From NCBI RefSeq assembly GCF_026427775.1, contig NZ_CP044532.1, forward strand, positions 3,968,001 through 4,032,000: 64,000 nucleotides of DNA, written 5' to 3'. Below, one piece after another: positions 17,265-25,712 of the stretch. Source of the DNA: Arthrobacter sp. CDRTa11 (GTDB lineage: Bacteria; Actinomycetota; Actinomycetes; Actinomycetales; Micrococcaceae). A model generated the notes under the pieces. It was not told the DNA's origin, did no database searches, and worked only from the letters and a program-made list of their open reading frames with translations. The position numbers and the translations under genes are program-made. The stretch's first letter is position 1; each line of letters begins with the position of its first letter.

Positions 17265-18068
17265 ATGAACGACGTCGTACATTCCTCCGGCGGGGGAACC
17301 GCAATAATCAACGCAGCCGGTGTGTCAATCCAGAACCTGCGCAAGTCCTACGGCACCAACGAGGTCCTCAAGGGCATCAGCCTGGAGGTGGCGCCGGGTG
17401 AGGTGGTGTGCCTGATCGGCCCCTCCGGCTCCGGCAAGTCCACCCTGCTGCGCTGCGTCAACCTGCTGGAGCAGCCCAACGAGGGCACCATCCAGGTGGG
17501 CGGCTTCGAGGCCACCGATCCCGACGTGGACATCGACAAGATGCGCCGCAAGGTGGGCATGGTCTTCCAGCAGTTCAACCTCTTCCCGCACCTGGACGCG
17601 AAGCGCAACTGCTCCATCGCCCAGACCAAGGTGCTCAAACGCTCCCAGGCCGAGGCGGACAAGGTGTCCATGCACAACCTCGAGCGCGTGGGGCTGGGTC
17701 ATCTTGCCGACCGCTTCCCGGACCAGCTCTCCGGCGGCCAGCAGCAGCGCGTTGCCATTGCCCGGGCGCTGAGCATGGACCCGGAGCTGATGCTCTTTGA
17801 TGAGCCCACGTCCGCCCTGGACCCGGAAACCGTGGGCGACGTCCTTTCGGTCATGCGGAACCTCGCCAAGGAGGGCATGACCATGCTGGTGGTGACCCAC
17901 GAGATGGGCTTCGCCCGTGAAGTGGCGGACCGTGTGGTGTTCATGGACGGCGGCGTGGTGGTGGAGGAAGGCGCAGCTGAGCAGGTTGTCGGCGCACCCA
18001 CCCAGGCCCGCACCAAGGAATTCCTGCGCCGCGTCCTGGACCCGACGCACATCGAAATCGAGGAATAG
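17265..18068 (+). CDS. Amino-acid ABC transporter ATP-binding protein
   Basis: The 267-residue ATPase has Walker [10 protein letters not shown] at about 52-60, the Q-loop FQQFNLFPH, the signature [15 protein letters not shown] at about 155-169, Walker [13 protein letters not shown] and the switch His in VVTHEMGFA. It is of the GlnQ/HisP class that powers polar amino-acid uptake. An N-terminal extension of about 20 residues precedes the domain. AGGCAGGG lies before the ATG. It is the third gene of the transporter group, and its stop runs straight into the inverted repeat at 18066-18169. Confidence 0.93.
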   Translation: MNDVVHSSGGGTAIINAAGVSIQNLRKSYGTNEVLKGISLEVAPGEVVCLIGPSGSGKSTLLRCVNLLEQPNEGTIQVGGFEATDPDVDIDKMRRKVGMVFQQFNLFPHLDAKRNCSIAQTKVLKRSQAEADKVSMHNLERVGLGHLADRFPDQLSGGQQQRVAIARALSMDPELMLFDEPTSALDPETVGDVLSVMRNLAKEGMTMLVVTHEMGFAREVADRVVFMDGGVVVEEGAAEQVVGAPTQARTKEFLRRVLDPTHIEIEE

Positions 18069-18169
18069 ACGCGCTAAGTTCTTTTCGACGCGCTTCTGCC
18101 CTGGCGCTAGTGGTTTATCCCTAGCGACAGGGCATGAGCGCGTCATGGCGCTTTTAGCGCGTCGAAATT
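18066..18169. repeat. Nested inverted repeat, related to the one at 19203-19300
   Basis: The inner arms 18087-18110 and 18121-18144 match at 21 of 24 positions. Outer arms (around 18068-18077 and 18154-18164) carry the same GACGCGCTAA motif. The left side (TTCTTTTCGACGCGC, then CCCTGGCGC) is shared with the element at 19195-19226. The right half encodes the last residues of the AbiEi-like gene on the minus strand. Confidence 0.8.
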
Positions 18170-19117
18170 ACCAGAACGCGTACGACGGCGGGGCACGCCA
18201 CCCGCGGCCAGCTTGCGTTCCAGCACTCCGGGCTCCATCAGCTCAGACCAGTCCCACCGCACCACATTGAACCCCAGGGCACGGGCGCGGTTCTCGCGGT
18301 TCTTCTCATCCACCACCGCCTGGGATGGGGTCCGTCCCTTGAGGAACTCGGGTTTGATGTACTTGGCCACGCCATCGAACTCGCCAACCACCCTTGCCTT
18401 CTTCCAGTAGAAGTCGGTGTACCCCACCAGTCCGTCAGCGTCGTGAATGGCATGCTGCAGGACCGGAGGCTCGAAGCCGGCCACATGCATCAGGGCGCGG
18501 CTGTAGGACTCCCCTGCCGAGCCGGACAAGGGATCAGCGAAGGCAATGGCTGCCCGGATCCTTCCCTGGGCCGCTGAACTGTAGGCCGATCCGATGCCTG
18601 CCTCCAGCTCATCCTTGCTCAGGGCACGCAGCCGCATGGTCTGGTCCGGCTTCAGCACATGGTCCAGGGGCGCGGCCGCTGACGTGAACGGGGTGAACGC
18701 GGCAAGGTCAAGGACGGTGCGAATCCGCCCGGTGACCAGCAGGCCCTCCCGCCGGACCACGGTCAGTCCTGAGGGATCCGCATAGTGGCGGCTGACTCCG
18801 GCACGGGACCGGCCGCCGTCGTTCTTAAGTGTCAGCGCCTGAACCGGGTGGTGCAGGCCGACGGTGGGAATCCCCCACACACTCGCCGCCGAGTGCCGGG
18901 CGAACACGGTGGGAGCCTCGAAGGTTTCCGCCGCGGCCTGGATGCGGAGCCGGTACTGCTCCCAGGGATAAAGCTTCCGCCACGACGCGCCGTCGGTATA
19001 GACGCCGCGCCTCACCCGAACAAGGGATCCGGCTTTCACCCGCCTGGCTAATTCGTTGGGTCTCAGCCCGTGCAGGATGCGGTCACGGGCCAGGAGTAGG
19101 GGCGGCAACTCTGTCAT
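18143..19117 (-). CDS. Second orphan AbiEi-N plus nuclease-like protein
   Basis: The 324-residue protein has the same layout as the gene at 9234-10070. An N-terminal winged-helix AbiEi-like region (to about 45, ending LVRVRRGVYTDG) is followed by a middle region with SAASVWGIP. The C-terminal PD-(D/E)xK-like block reads GYTDFYWKKARVVGEFDG, then KY, an EKNRENRARALG helix and VVRWDWSEL. I chose the ATG at 19117. No toxin partner is adjacent. Copies of a repeat family lie at its 3' end (overlapping the stop) and 86 bases upstream of its start. The two proteins are diverged, not recent duplicates. Function is unknown; a DNA-acting role is inference. Confidence 0.7.
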   Translation of the reverse strand: MTELPPLLLARDRILHGLRPNELARRVKAGSLVRVRRGVYTDGASWRKLYPWEQYRLRIQAAAETFEAPTVFARHSAASVWGIPTVGLHHPVQALTLKNDGGRSRAGVSRHYADPSGLTVVRREGLLVTGRIRTVLDLAAFTPFTSAAAPLDHVLKPDQTMRLRALSKDELEAGIGSAYSSAAQGRIRAAIAFADPLSGSAGESYSRALMHVAGFEPPVLQHAIHDADGLVGYTDFYWKKARVVGEFDGVAKYIKPEFLKGRTPSQAVVDEKNRENRARALGFNVVRWDWSELMEPGVLERKLAAGGVPRRRTRSGNFDALKAP

Positions 19118-19202
19118 ACCGTGACGATGCCAGCCGCGACGTCCCGCCAACAGGTTCAGGCGCCGCTATGTGGAGAACGCCGTCGACCCACCTGTTCTTT
19201 TT

Positions 19203-19330
19203 CGACGCGCACGCTCCCTGGCGCGAGGGAAACACGGGCCGCGCCAAGGAATAGGCGCATCGTCAGGTGGCGGGCGCCGCGCTAGGGAACAGACGCGTCG
19301 TGAGGCGGGAGGCGGGTCGTCAGGTGGCAG
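19203..19330. repeat. Inverted repeat with tandem pieces upstream of the second AbiEi-like gene
   Basis: The arms 19203-19226 and 19277-19300 are imperfect complements sharing CGACGCG, TCCCT and GCGCG. The left arm resembles that at 18081-18110 in the same orientation. TCGTCAGGTGGC recurs at 19260-19271 and 19317-19328. It lies between the AbiEi-like gene start and the end of menD. Confidence 0.7.
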
Positions 19331-19339
19331 GCGCGTCGC

Positions 19340-21163
19340 CTACCGGACGAGGACCCCTGCGACGGCGGCGGACACCGCGGCCTTGATGGTGGCGTGCAGC
19401 TGCCTCAAGGAGTGGCGGTCGGTGTGCACCTCGATGATGCTCCGGCCCTTGATCGGCTGGGCCAGCGCTTCGGCAAGGGCCGCGGTGGTGCTGACCGAGC
19501 AATGCCCGACGCCGTATGCCGCGGCGAGTGCCGCGATGTCCACACTGTGGGGGGTGCCGAAGAGCCGCTCGACGGTGTCCCCGTACCGCCCGGCTTCATC
19601 CACCGCGCCGTGTTCCAGCAGCCCGAATATGGCACCGCCGGAGTCGTTGAGCACCACAATCCGCAGATCGGGCTCGTCCTCGCCGGAGCCTAGGAGCAGA
19701 CCGCCGGCGTCGTGCAGGAAGGTGACGTCGCCCAGCAGGACTGTGGTTTCCTGCCGCCCGCCCAGGGCGATTCCGGTGGCTGTGGAGATGGTGCCGTCGA
19801 TCCCGGCCAGGCCGCGGTTGGCGTACACGGTAGCGGCGGGTTCGGGGGCGGGCAGGCCGGACAGGTCAACGTCGCGGATCCCGTTGGAGGAACCCAGCAG
19901 CAGCTGCCCCCGGGCATGCTTCCACACCTGAGCTCCCACGGACGGACCGGTGGCGGGACTGGACCCGCCTGCGGCTTCACCGGAGGCAGCACCGGACGCG
20001 CCTGCCGGGGTGCCCGCCTGACCTGAGGCCAGCACACCATCCAGTGCGTGTTGCGCAGCGGATCCGGCCAGGAGCCAGGCATCAAGCCAGGCGGACGGGC
20101 CGCGGCCGGCAAAGTCGGCGAGGTCGGCCAGGCTTTCCAGCGGAAGTTCCGTGCGGCGCCCGGGCTCGTACCAGGCCACCGGAACCGGCTGGTACAGCGC
20201 GGAAGGCACATCCGCCCGGGCCAGCAATGCGGCGACGGGCCGGGAAAGGGTGGGCCGGCCGAACACCACCACCCGCTCAATGGGAAGGGCGGCAGCGGGA
20301 CCGAAGTGCTCCAGCAGCAGCCGGTACGGGCCCACGGCATTCGGCCCGAAGCGCGCGTTGGAGGACGGTTCGGCAAGCAGCGGAAGGCCGTGGGCGCGCG
20401 CGAACGCCTCGGCGACGGGACCGGCGTCGTGCCCCGCAAGCACCACGGTCCGGCGCTCCGGCAGGGTTTCGGCGGCGGGTGGCAGGCTCATGGTGAGGGG
20501 ATCGGTGCCGATCCGGAAGCGCTGCCGGCCGGCCGCCGTCGGGAGCTGGTCCTCCGGCGAGGGAACCAGCGGGTCGCGGAAGGCGAGGTTCAGCTGGACC
20601 GGGCCCGGTGCGAGGTCCGAGAACGCGCCGGTGGCAGCGGCGAGCGCAGTCTCCACGGCGCGGAGCGGGCTGGTGCCGGCGGCGACGTCGGCGGCGAAGC
20701 GGACGTGCTCGCCGAACAGGTCCAGCTGGATGGTGGTCTGGTTGGCGCCCGTGCCGCGAAGCTCCTCGGGCCGGTCGGCGGACACCACCACCAGCGGAAC
20801 GGCTGCGTGGTTGGCTTCCATCACAGACGGCAGAAGATTCCCGACGGCGGTCCCAGACGTTGTGAGCACGGCTGCCGGGGAGCCCGTGGACAGTGCCAGG
20901 CCCAGTGCTGTGAAGCCGGCGCTGCGTTCGTCGATCCGGACCAGCAGCTCAACCCGTCCGGCCGCAGAAGCCTCGGCTAGGGCATAAGCCATCGGTGCGG
21001 AGCGGGAGCCCGGCGCCACCACCACGTGCTGGACGCCGCCGTCGATCAAGGCGTCGACGGCGATCCGCGCTGCCGCCAGCGACCCCAACGGCGTCGCAGG
21101 ACGTACGGGCGCTGTCTCCCCGTCGGCTGGGGCGTCGGGGGCAGGTTCGTTGAGCGAAGTCAC
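19340..21163 (-). CDS. menD: SEPHCHC synthase MenD (menaquinone biosynthesis)
   Basis: This thiamine-diphosphate enzyme adds the succinyl semialdehyde unit from 2-oxoglutarate to isochorismate. The protein of about 607 residues has the typical opening VVVAPGSRSAPMAYALAEA, the catalytic-Glu region VRIDERSAGFTALGLA and TTSGTAVGNLLPSVMEANHA. The C-terminal ThDP motif is GDVTFLHDAGGLLLG, with VVLNDSGGAIFGLLEHG after it. A low-complexity Ala/Gly/Ser insert occurs near residues 385-415. I prefer the GTG at 21163, with the peptide starting VTSLNEPAP, because the upstream extension is unlike the family. The RBS is weak. A 32-nt-period repeat array lies just upstream. Confidence 0.92.
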   Translation of the reverse strand: MTSLNEPAPDAPADGETAPVRPATPLGSLAAARIAVDALIDGGVQHVVVAPGSRSAPMAYALAEASAAGRVELLVRIDERSAGFTALGLALSTGSPAAVLTTSGTAVGNLLPSVMEANHAAVPLVVVSADRPEELRGTGANQTTIQLDLFGEHVRFAADVAAGTSPLRAVETALAAATGAFSDLAPGPVQLNLAFRDPLVPSPEDQLPTAAGRQRFRIGTDPLTMSLPPAAETLPERRTVVLAGHDAGPVAEAFARAHGLPLLAEPSSNARFGPNAVGPYRLLLEHFGPAAALPIERVVVFGRPTLSRPVAALLARADVPSALYQPVPVAWYEPGRRTELPLESLADLADFAGRGPSAWLDAWLLAGSAAQHALDGVLASGQAGTPAGASGAASGEAAGGSSPATGPSVGAQVWKHARGQLLLGSSNGIRDVDLSGLPAPEPAATVYANRGLAGIDGTISTATGIALGGRQETTVLLGDVTFLHDAGGLLLGSGEDEPDLRIVVLNDSGGAIFGLLEHGAVDEAGRYGDTVERLFGTPHSVDIAALAAAYGVGHCSVSTTAALAEALAQPIKGRSIIEVHTDRHSLRQLHATIKAAVSAAVAGVLVR

Positions 21164-21184
21164 CAATCCAGTCTGCCACCCCCG

Positions 21185-21328
21185 ACGCTCTCTCACTTCC
21201 TGTCGCTTAAAGCCCAACGCTCTCTCACTTAATGCTGGAAAACGGGCGACGCTCTCTCATCTCCCGCCGCAGCGGGATGGAAAAGTGAGAGAGCGTTGCC
21301 CAGAAACCTGCAGAAAGTGAGAGAGCGT
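21185..21328. repeat. 32-nt-period array of ACGCTCTCTCACTT, both orientations
   Basis: ACGCTCTCTCACTT occurs at 21185, 21217 and (as ACGCTCTCTCATCT) 21249, exactly 32 bases apart. Its reverse complement AAGTGAGAGAGCGT occurs at 21283 and 21315, again 32 apart. The 18-base intervals differ. It occupies the space between the end of phoX and the start of menD. The same motif forms a second array at 23540-23617, upstream of phoX. Confidence 0.9.
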
Positions 21329-21356
21329 CTGGAGAGGAGGGACGGACGGAAGGGAC

Positions 21357-23432
21357 CTAGGCGTCCGTGCGGAACACCTGGATCACCGACGGACGCGGGG
21401 CGCGCGCCTGGCCGGCTGCCGGAGTCGCCCCTGCAGCAACGTAGTCCGGGAAGAAGGAGACCTGCGCGTCGAACGAGCCGTCCTCCCCCGGGTGCTGGAC
21501 GGAGACGAAAACGGTCCGCTCGGCGTCGTGGATGATGGGTCCGCAGGTTTCGGCGTCGCGCGGGACGGCGAGGAACTGTTCCACCTTGCCGCGCTCGGCG
21601 CCGTCCAGGGTGACCTTGAACAGACCGTCCGCCTTGCCGATGCCGGAGGGGGCGCCGTCGGTGGAGATCCAGAGGTTGCCCACGGAGTCGAAGGCCAGGT
21701 TGTCCGGGCAGGAGATGGGCGAGACCTTGTCCACGGGGAAGCCGGAGAAGTAGGTGACGTCACCCTGGGCCGGATCGCCGCAAACCATCAGCAGGTTCCA
21801 GGCGAATTTAGTGGAGGTCTGGCCGCCGGTTTCGATGATTTCCACGATGTGGCCGTCGCGGTTCTGGTTGCGCGGGTTGACCTCGGTGGCGGCCTCGTTG
21901 GACCCCACACCGCGGTTGGAGTTGTTGGTGCAGGCCACGTAAACCTTGCCGGTGAAGGGGTTCGGCTCCACGTCCTCGCAACGGTCCATCTTGGTGGGGC
22001 CCACCTTGTCGGCGGCGAGGCGGGTGTACACCAACACTTCCTCCACAGACATGTCCGGCAGGGCGGAGACGCCGTCCACCACCAGCGGCAGCCACTCGCC
22101 GGTGCCGTCAAAGGCGCCGTCGGCGGGAACAGCGCCGGTGCCGGTGATCTCGGAGGCCGGTGAGTTGCCGGTGAACTTTGCCACGTACAGGCTGCCGGCG
22201 GACAGGAGGGTCATGTTGTGCGCCCGGTCGCCTTCGCGGTACTTATCGCGGGAGACGAACTTGTAGAGGTAGTCGAAGCGCTCGTCGTCCCCGGAGTAGG
22301 CCACCACGTGCCCGGACTCGGCAATGATGACGTTGGCGCCTTCGTGCTTGAAGCGGCCCAGCATCGAGTGCTTCTTGGGGGTGGAGGTGGGGTCGAACGG
22401 GTCAACTTCCACGATCCAGCCGAAGCGGTTGGCCTCATTTTCGTAGCCGGCGTTGCGGGTGTCGAAGCGGGGATCGTCCAGTTCCCACTGGCGCGCGGTG
22501 GGCTTGGAGGTGATGCCGTAGCGCTTGTCCCCGGCGGACGTGCCGTTGCCGGCGAAGTAGCCCTGGAAGTTCTCCTCGCCGGACAGGATGGTGCCCCACG
22601 GGGTGGTGCCGCCGGCGCAGTTGCCCAGGGTTCCCTTGATGAAGCGGCCGTCCGGGTCCGCAACGGTCTTAACCAGCGACGAGCCGGCGGCCGGACCTGT
22701 CAGTTCGTAAACGGTGGAGTTCAGGTAGCGGCGGTTCAGCCCGGCGCCCTTGACGTACGTCCACGGCGTGTTCTTGTTCTTCCGCTCGAGTTCCACCACG
22801 GAGAGCCCGTGCGCGGCAGCCCCCACGGCGCGCATCTGGGCTGCCGGCATGGTGGCCGGGAACATGATGTTCTCGTTGGTGTACTCGTGGTTGGCGAACA
22901 GCACCGCCCGGCGTCCCTTGCTGCCCGGGATCTCCAGGATGTCCGTGTAGTCGTTGTTGTAGCCGAACTGCTGCTCCTGCGCGGCAGCCGTCTGGTTGTT
23001 CAGGTCAAAGGCCGGCGCACCGTTGAAGATCGGATCGCCCCAGCGGATCACCGGCTTCCAGGTGAAGCCCTCCGGAACGGTGACGGCGTCGACGGCGGCA
23101 TCAACAGGCGCGATGGCCGTGAACTGGAGCTTGGACTTTGCAAAACCCTCTTTGGCGGCGGGCGACAGTCCGCCGGCGGTAGCCGGTTCCGCTGAGGCCA
23201 GGTTTCCACCGAGCACGACGGCGAGCGCACCGGCGGCCCCAAAGCCCAGGGCGGCGCGGCGGGACATTGTGGCGGAGGCGATGTCGCGGAAGTAGCTGTT
23301 GGAACTCGTGTTGCAGACGTCGCCGGCGCAGGCGTTGTCGCACTTCAGGGCGCAGGTGACGGCGCTGCGCTTGCCCTTTGTATGGCCAAGCATGGGCAGC
23401 AGGGTGAACTTGCGGGCTGTCGTTTCAGACAT
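21357..23432 (-). CDS. phoX: PhoX-family alkaline phosphatase, Tat-exported
   Basis: The protein of about 691 residues belongs to the PhoX/DUF839 family of Ca/Fe-dependent phosphatases that release phosphate from organic esters outside the cell. A Tat signal SRRAALGFGAAGALAV lies unusually deep, at about residues 55-70, after an N-region with four Cys (CALKCDNACAGDVC), a feature of some actinobacterial members. Conserved blocks include LFANHEYTNENI, GGTTPWGTILSGEENFQGYF, GWIVEVDPFDP and GRFKHEGANVI. The start at 23432 begins MSETTARK. Repeat arrays of one family flank it on both sides. Phosphate-starvation control would be expected from the family; no clear PHO box was recognised. Confidence 0.88.
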   Translation of the reverse strand: MSETTARKFTLLPMLGHTKGKRSAVTCALKCDNACAGDVCNTSSNSYFRDIASATMSRRAALGFGAAGALAVVLGGNLASAEPATAGGLSPAAKEGFAKSKLQFTAIAPVDAAVDAVTVPEGFTWKPVIRWGDPIFNGAPAFDLNNQTAAAQEQQFGYNNDYTDILEIPGSKGRRAVLFANHEYTNENIMFPATMPAAQMRAVGAAAHGLSVVELERKNKNTPWTYVKGAGLNRRYLNSTVYELTGPAAGSSLVKTVADPDGRFIKGTLGNCAGGTTPWGTILSGEENFQGYFAGNGTSAGDKRYGITSKPTARQWELDDPRFDTRNAGYENEANRFGWIVEVDPFDPTSTPKKHSMLGRFKHEGANVIIAESGHVVAYSGDDERFDYLYKFVSRDKYREGDRAHNMTLLSAGSLYVAKFTGNSPASEITGTGAVPADGAFDGTGEWLPLVVDGVSALPDMSVEEVLVYTRLAADKVGPTKMDRCEDVEPNPFTGKVYVACTNNSNRGVGSNEAATEVNPRNQNRDGHIVEIIETGGQTSTKFAWNLLMVCGDPAQGDVTYFSGFPVDKVSPISCPDNLAFDSVGNLWISTDGAPSGIGKADGLFKVTLDGAERGKVEQFLAVPRDAETCGPIIHDAERTVFVSVQHPGEDGSFDAQVSFFPDYVAAGATPAAGQARAPRPSVIQVFRTDA

Positions 23433-23539
23433 GGGGGCCTTCCAAGAATTCGATGAGGTCCCGCCCACCCTGTCAGCCGGTTCCTACGCAGAGCCGTCAG
23501 CCAGATGAAGTTCCGGTGAACCGCTCGTGACCTGCAGAA

Positions 23540-23617
23540 ACGTGAGAGAGCGTCTCAGGAAAACCCGCATCAAGTGCGAGAGGGTTGCCCGAAAACCCGC
23601 ATCAAGTGAGAGAGCGT
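23540..23617. repeat. Second 32-nt-period array (GAGAGAGCG family) upstream of phoX
   Basis: Three cores at 23540 (ACGTGAGAGAGCGT), 23572 (AAGTGCGAGAGGGT) and 23604 (AAGTGAGAGAGCGT) lie exactly 32 bases apart. The spacers after the first and second share AAAACCCGCATC. The array is between the end of menC and the start of phoX, about 110 bases upstream of the latter. Confidence 0.9.
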
Positions 23618-23640
23618 CCCGGGTGGAGGGTGGAGGGGGT

Positions 23641-24651
23641 TCAGGGGGCGGTCAGGAGGGTGTGGACGCGGCGGAGCCGGGCCAGCCACCAGTCCCGGCG
23701 TTCCGGCGAAGCCGCGAATTGCGATAGCAGCCCGGCGTCGGCAGAGACATCGCGGAGGAGGATGGCGCCGTCGTCGGCCACCAGCGGATCGGTGCTGATG
23801 TCGGACTCGAACAGGGAGACGGTGCCCAGCCCGCATGCGTAGGGAAGCTCCGGCAGGGATGCCGCCAGGGCAAGCCCGGCCCGGATCCCCACGGAAGTGT
23901 CCAGGGCGGAACTCACGACGGCGGGGAGCCCGGCCTGCGCCACGATCTCCAGCGCGCGCCGCACTCCCCCGAGCGGCGCCACCTTCACCACAATCAGGTC
24001 GGCCGCGCCGGCCCGGGCCACCCGGAGGGGGTCGGATTCCTTGCGGACGCTTTCGTCGGCCGCTATCAGCACGGGGGTTCCGGCCGCCCGCAGCCGGGAG
24101 CGCACCTCGGCCAGCCCGTCGATGGTGGGAACCGGCTGCTCCGCGTATTCAAGCCCGACGCCGGCCAGACGGGTGAGTGCCGACACCGCCGTGGGCACGT
24201 CCCAGCCGCCATTGGCGTCTACACGGATGGCCGCATCCGGGAGGGCGGAGCGGACGGCGGCGAGGCGGGCGGCGTCGTCGTCGAGCGTGTGGCCGCGCTC
24301 GGCCACCTTGACCTTCACGGCGTCCACCCGGCCGAAGCGGGCCAGGACGTCCGGGACCCGGTCCGCGGAGACGGCGGGCACGGTGGCGTTGACAGGGATG
24401 CTGGACCGGAGGGGAGGCGGGAAGCCCTGCCACCCGGCCTCAACAGCGGCGGCAAGCCAGCGGGAAGCTTCCCCATCCGCGTATTCCGGAAACGGGCCGA
24501 ACTCCCCCCACCCAAGGGGTCCGTGCAGGAGCAGGGCTTCGCGCTCCATGATGCCCCGGAACTTCACCCGCATGGGCAGGCTCACCACGTGCGCGGAGGC
24601 CAGCAGCTCCTCCAGCGGGGGGACGCCATTCGGGACAGTCGGGGTAGGCAT
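23641..24651 (-). CDS. menC: o-Succinylbenzoate synthase MenC
   Basis: This enolase-superfamily enzyme dehydrates SHCHC to o-succinylbenzoate in menaquinone synthesis. The 336-residue protein shows the catalytic Lys in DAVKVKVAERG (about 109-119), metal ligands in RVDANGGWD (about 140-148), YAEQPV (about 168-173) and IAADESV (about 195-201), and the second Lys in IVVKVAPLGG (about 220-229). The ATG at 24651 begins MPTPTVPNG; the longer frame to 24720 runs into the divergent arsR promoter and is rejected. It is divergent from the ArsR gene, with starts 71 bases apart. Confidence 0.92.
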   Translation of the reverse strand: MPTPTVPNGVPPLEELLASAHVVSLPMRVKFRGIMEREALLLHGPLGWGEFGPFPEYADGEASRWLAAAVEAGWQGFPPPLRSSIPVNATVPAVSADRVPDVLARFGRVDAVKVKVAERGHTLDDDAARLAAVRSALPDAAIRVDANGGWDVPTAVSALTRLAGVGLEYAEQPVPTIDGLAEVRSRLRAAGTPVLIAADESVRKESDPLRVARAGAADLIVVKVAPLGGVRRALEIVAQAGLPAVVSSALDTSVGIRAGLALAASLPELPYACGLGTVSLFESDISTDPLVADDGAILLRDVSADAGLLSQFAASPERRDWWLARLRRVHTLLTAP

Positions 24652-24694
24652 CTGTTCACTGTACAAGCGGTGGCGGACAGAACCCCTTCCAATG

Positions 24695-24712
24695 CATATC
24701 CATATGGGTATA
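24695..24712. promoter_or_regulatory. Candidate ArsR operator in the menC/arsR divergent promoter
   Basis: The AT-rich imperfect palindrome ATATCCATATGGGTATA (about 24696-24712) centres on CATATG and lies 11 bases before the arsR ATG. ArsR-family repressors commonly bind such sites in their own promoter. Overlap with the menC promoter is possible. Confidence 0.5.
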
Positions 24713-24722
24713 CAATCCAATC

Positions 24723-25067
24723 ATGGCACGGGCAGCAACAACGGCAGATGCGTTCAACGCGGTGGCTGAGCCCCGCCGTCGGGAAATCCTGGACGCCCTG
24801 ACCGGCGGCGAGCGCCCGGTCAACGAACTGGTGGACCTGCTGGGCCTGGCTCAGCCGCACGTCTCCCGGCACCTGCGGGTGCTGCGCGAGGTGGGCGCGG
24901 TGGAGGTGCGGGATGAGGGCAGGCAGCGGCTGTACCGGCTCAATCCTGAGGCCCTGAAGCCTATCCACGACTGGGTTGCCGGCTACCAGCACCTCTGGGA
25001 GGAGCGTTTCGAGCTCCTGGAGGGCGTGTTGGAGGACCTCAAAGACCAAGAAGACAAAGACGGCTAG
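24723..25067 (+). CDS. ArsR-family transcriptional regulator
   Basis: The 114-residue protein is a winged-helix ArsR repressor. It has AEPRRREILDALTGGERPVNEL at about 15-36 and the recognition helix AQPHVSRHLRVLREVGAV at about 43-60, then the wing VRDEGRQRLYRLN. No metal-binding cysteines are seen, so it is not a classic metal sensor. The C-terminus is acidic and helical. It is followed 25 bases later by an SRPBCC-domain gene, a frequent pairing in actinobacteria in which both are co-transcribed. It probably autoregulates from the palindrome immediately upstream. Confidence 0.88.
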   Translation: MARAATTADAFNAVAEPRRREILDALTGGERPVNELVDLLGLAQPHVSRHLRVLREVGAVEVRDEGRQRLYRLNPEALKPIHDWVAGYQHLWEERFELLEGVLEDLKDQEDKDG

Positions 25068-25092
25068 AAAGACTGAGAGAAGGAATAGGGCA

Positions 25093-25593
25093 ATGGCACA
25101 GACAAGCAGCGGCACCATGGAAGTTACGTTCCCCAGCGACGAGCAAATCCTGATCACCCGCACCGTCAACGCGCCCCGGCACCTGGTCTACCGCGCCTGG
25201 ACCACGCCGGAACTCGTCAGGAAGTGGTGGGCCGGACGGCGGGGCGAGATGACCGTGGCCGACATGGACTTCAGGGTGGGCGGCGCGTGGCGGTACGTTA
25301 TGGTGGCGCACGGCGAATTCGAGGTGGCGTTCCACGGAACGTACCGCGAGATCGTGCCCAACGAGAGGATCGTCCAGACCGAGGTCATGGAGATGCCCGG
25401 GGAGGAATCCGGCGGGGAGGGCGTGGTCAACACGGTCACCTTCCGGGATGCCGACGGCGGCGCCACCACCGTGAGCATCCTCACCGATGCGGGCAGCAAG
25501 GAAGTCCGGGACACGATTGCGCAGTCCGGCATGGAAGGCGGCGTGCGCGAGCAGTTTGAGCTCATCGAGGAGCTGGCGGCGTCACTCACCTGA
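25093..25593 (+). CDS. SRPBCC (AHSA1-like) domain protein
   Basis: The 166-residue protein belongs to the SRPBCC/AHSA1 helix-grip fold. Marker segments are TRTVNAPRHLVYRAWTTPEL at about 22-41, then KWWAG, MDFRVGGAWRYVM, and the C-terminal long helix GVREQFELIEELA. These proteins bind hydrophobic ligands in a deep cavity; the ligand here is unknown. AAGGAAT precedes the ATG at 25093. It is co-oriented with and just behind the ArsR gene, so its level is probably controlled by it. A long inverted repeat follows the stop. Confidence 0.85.
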   Translation: MAQTSSGTMEVTFPSDEQILITRTVNAPRHLVYRAWTTPELVRKWWAGRRGEMTVADMDFRVGGAWRYVMVAHGEFEVAFHGTYREIVPNERIVQTEVMEMPGEESGGEGVVNTVTFRDADGGATTVSILTDAGSKEVRDTIAQSGMEGGVREQFELIEELAASLT

Positions 25594-25614
25594 CGCCGGT
25601 CCCCTCCCCCAACC

Positions 25615-25666
25615 GACTCGCAGTTAACGTCGTCATTCCGGCTTTTCACGACGTTAGCTGCGAGTC
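25615..25666. repeat. 19-bp inverted repeat between SRPBCC and PAP2 genes
   Basis: The arms 25615-25633 and 25648-25666 match at 18 of 19 positions around a 14-base loop. The layout (long stem, short loop, GTCGT next to the loop) resembles the elements at 15297-15362 and 38312-38378, although the primary sequence differs. It may serve as a terminator. Confidence 0.8.
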
Positions 25667-25712
25667 ACTTTGGCTGAAGGCCGCTCCCAGCTTTCTGTGA
25701 CACCCTTAACTG

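Noticed and set aside
21185..21328. CRISPR-like array
   Set aside because: The spacing is regular, but the repeat core is only 14 bases with 18-base spacers, the orientation flips inside the array, and no cas gene is nearby.
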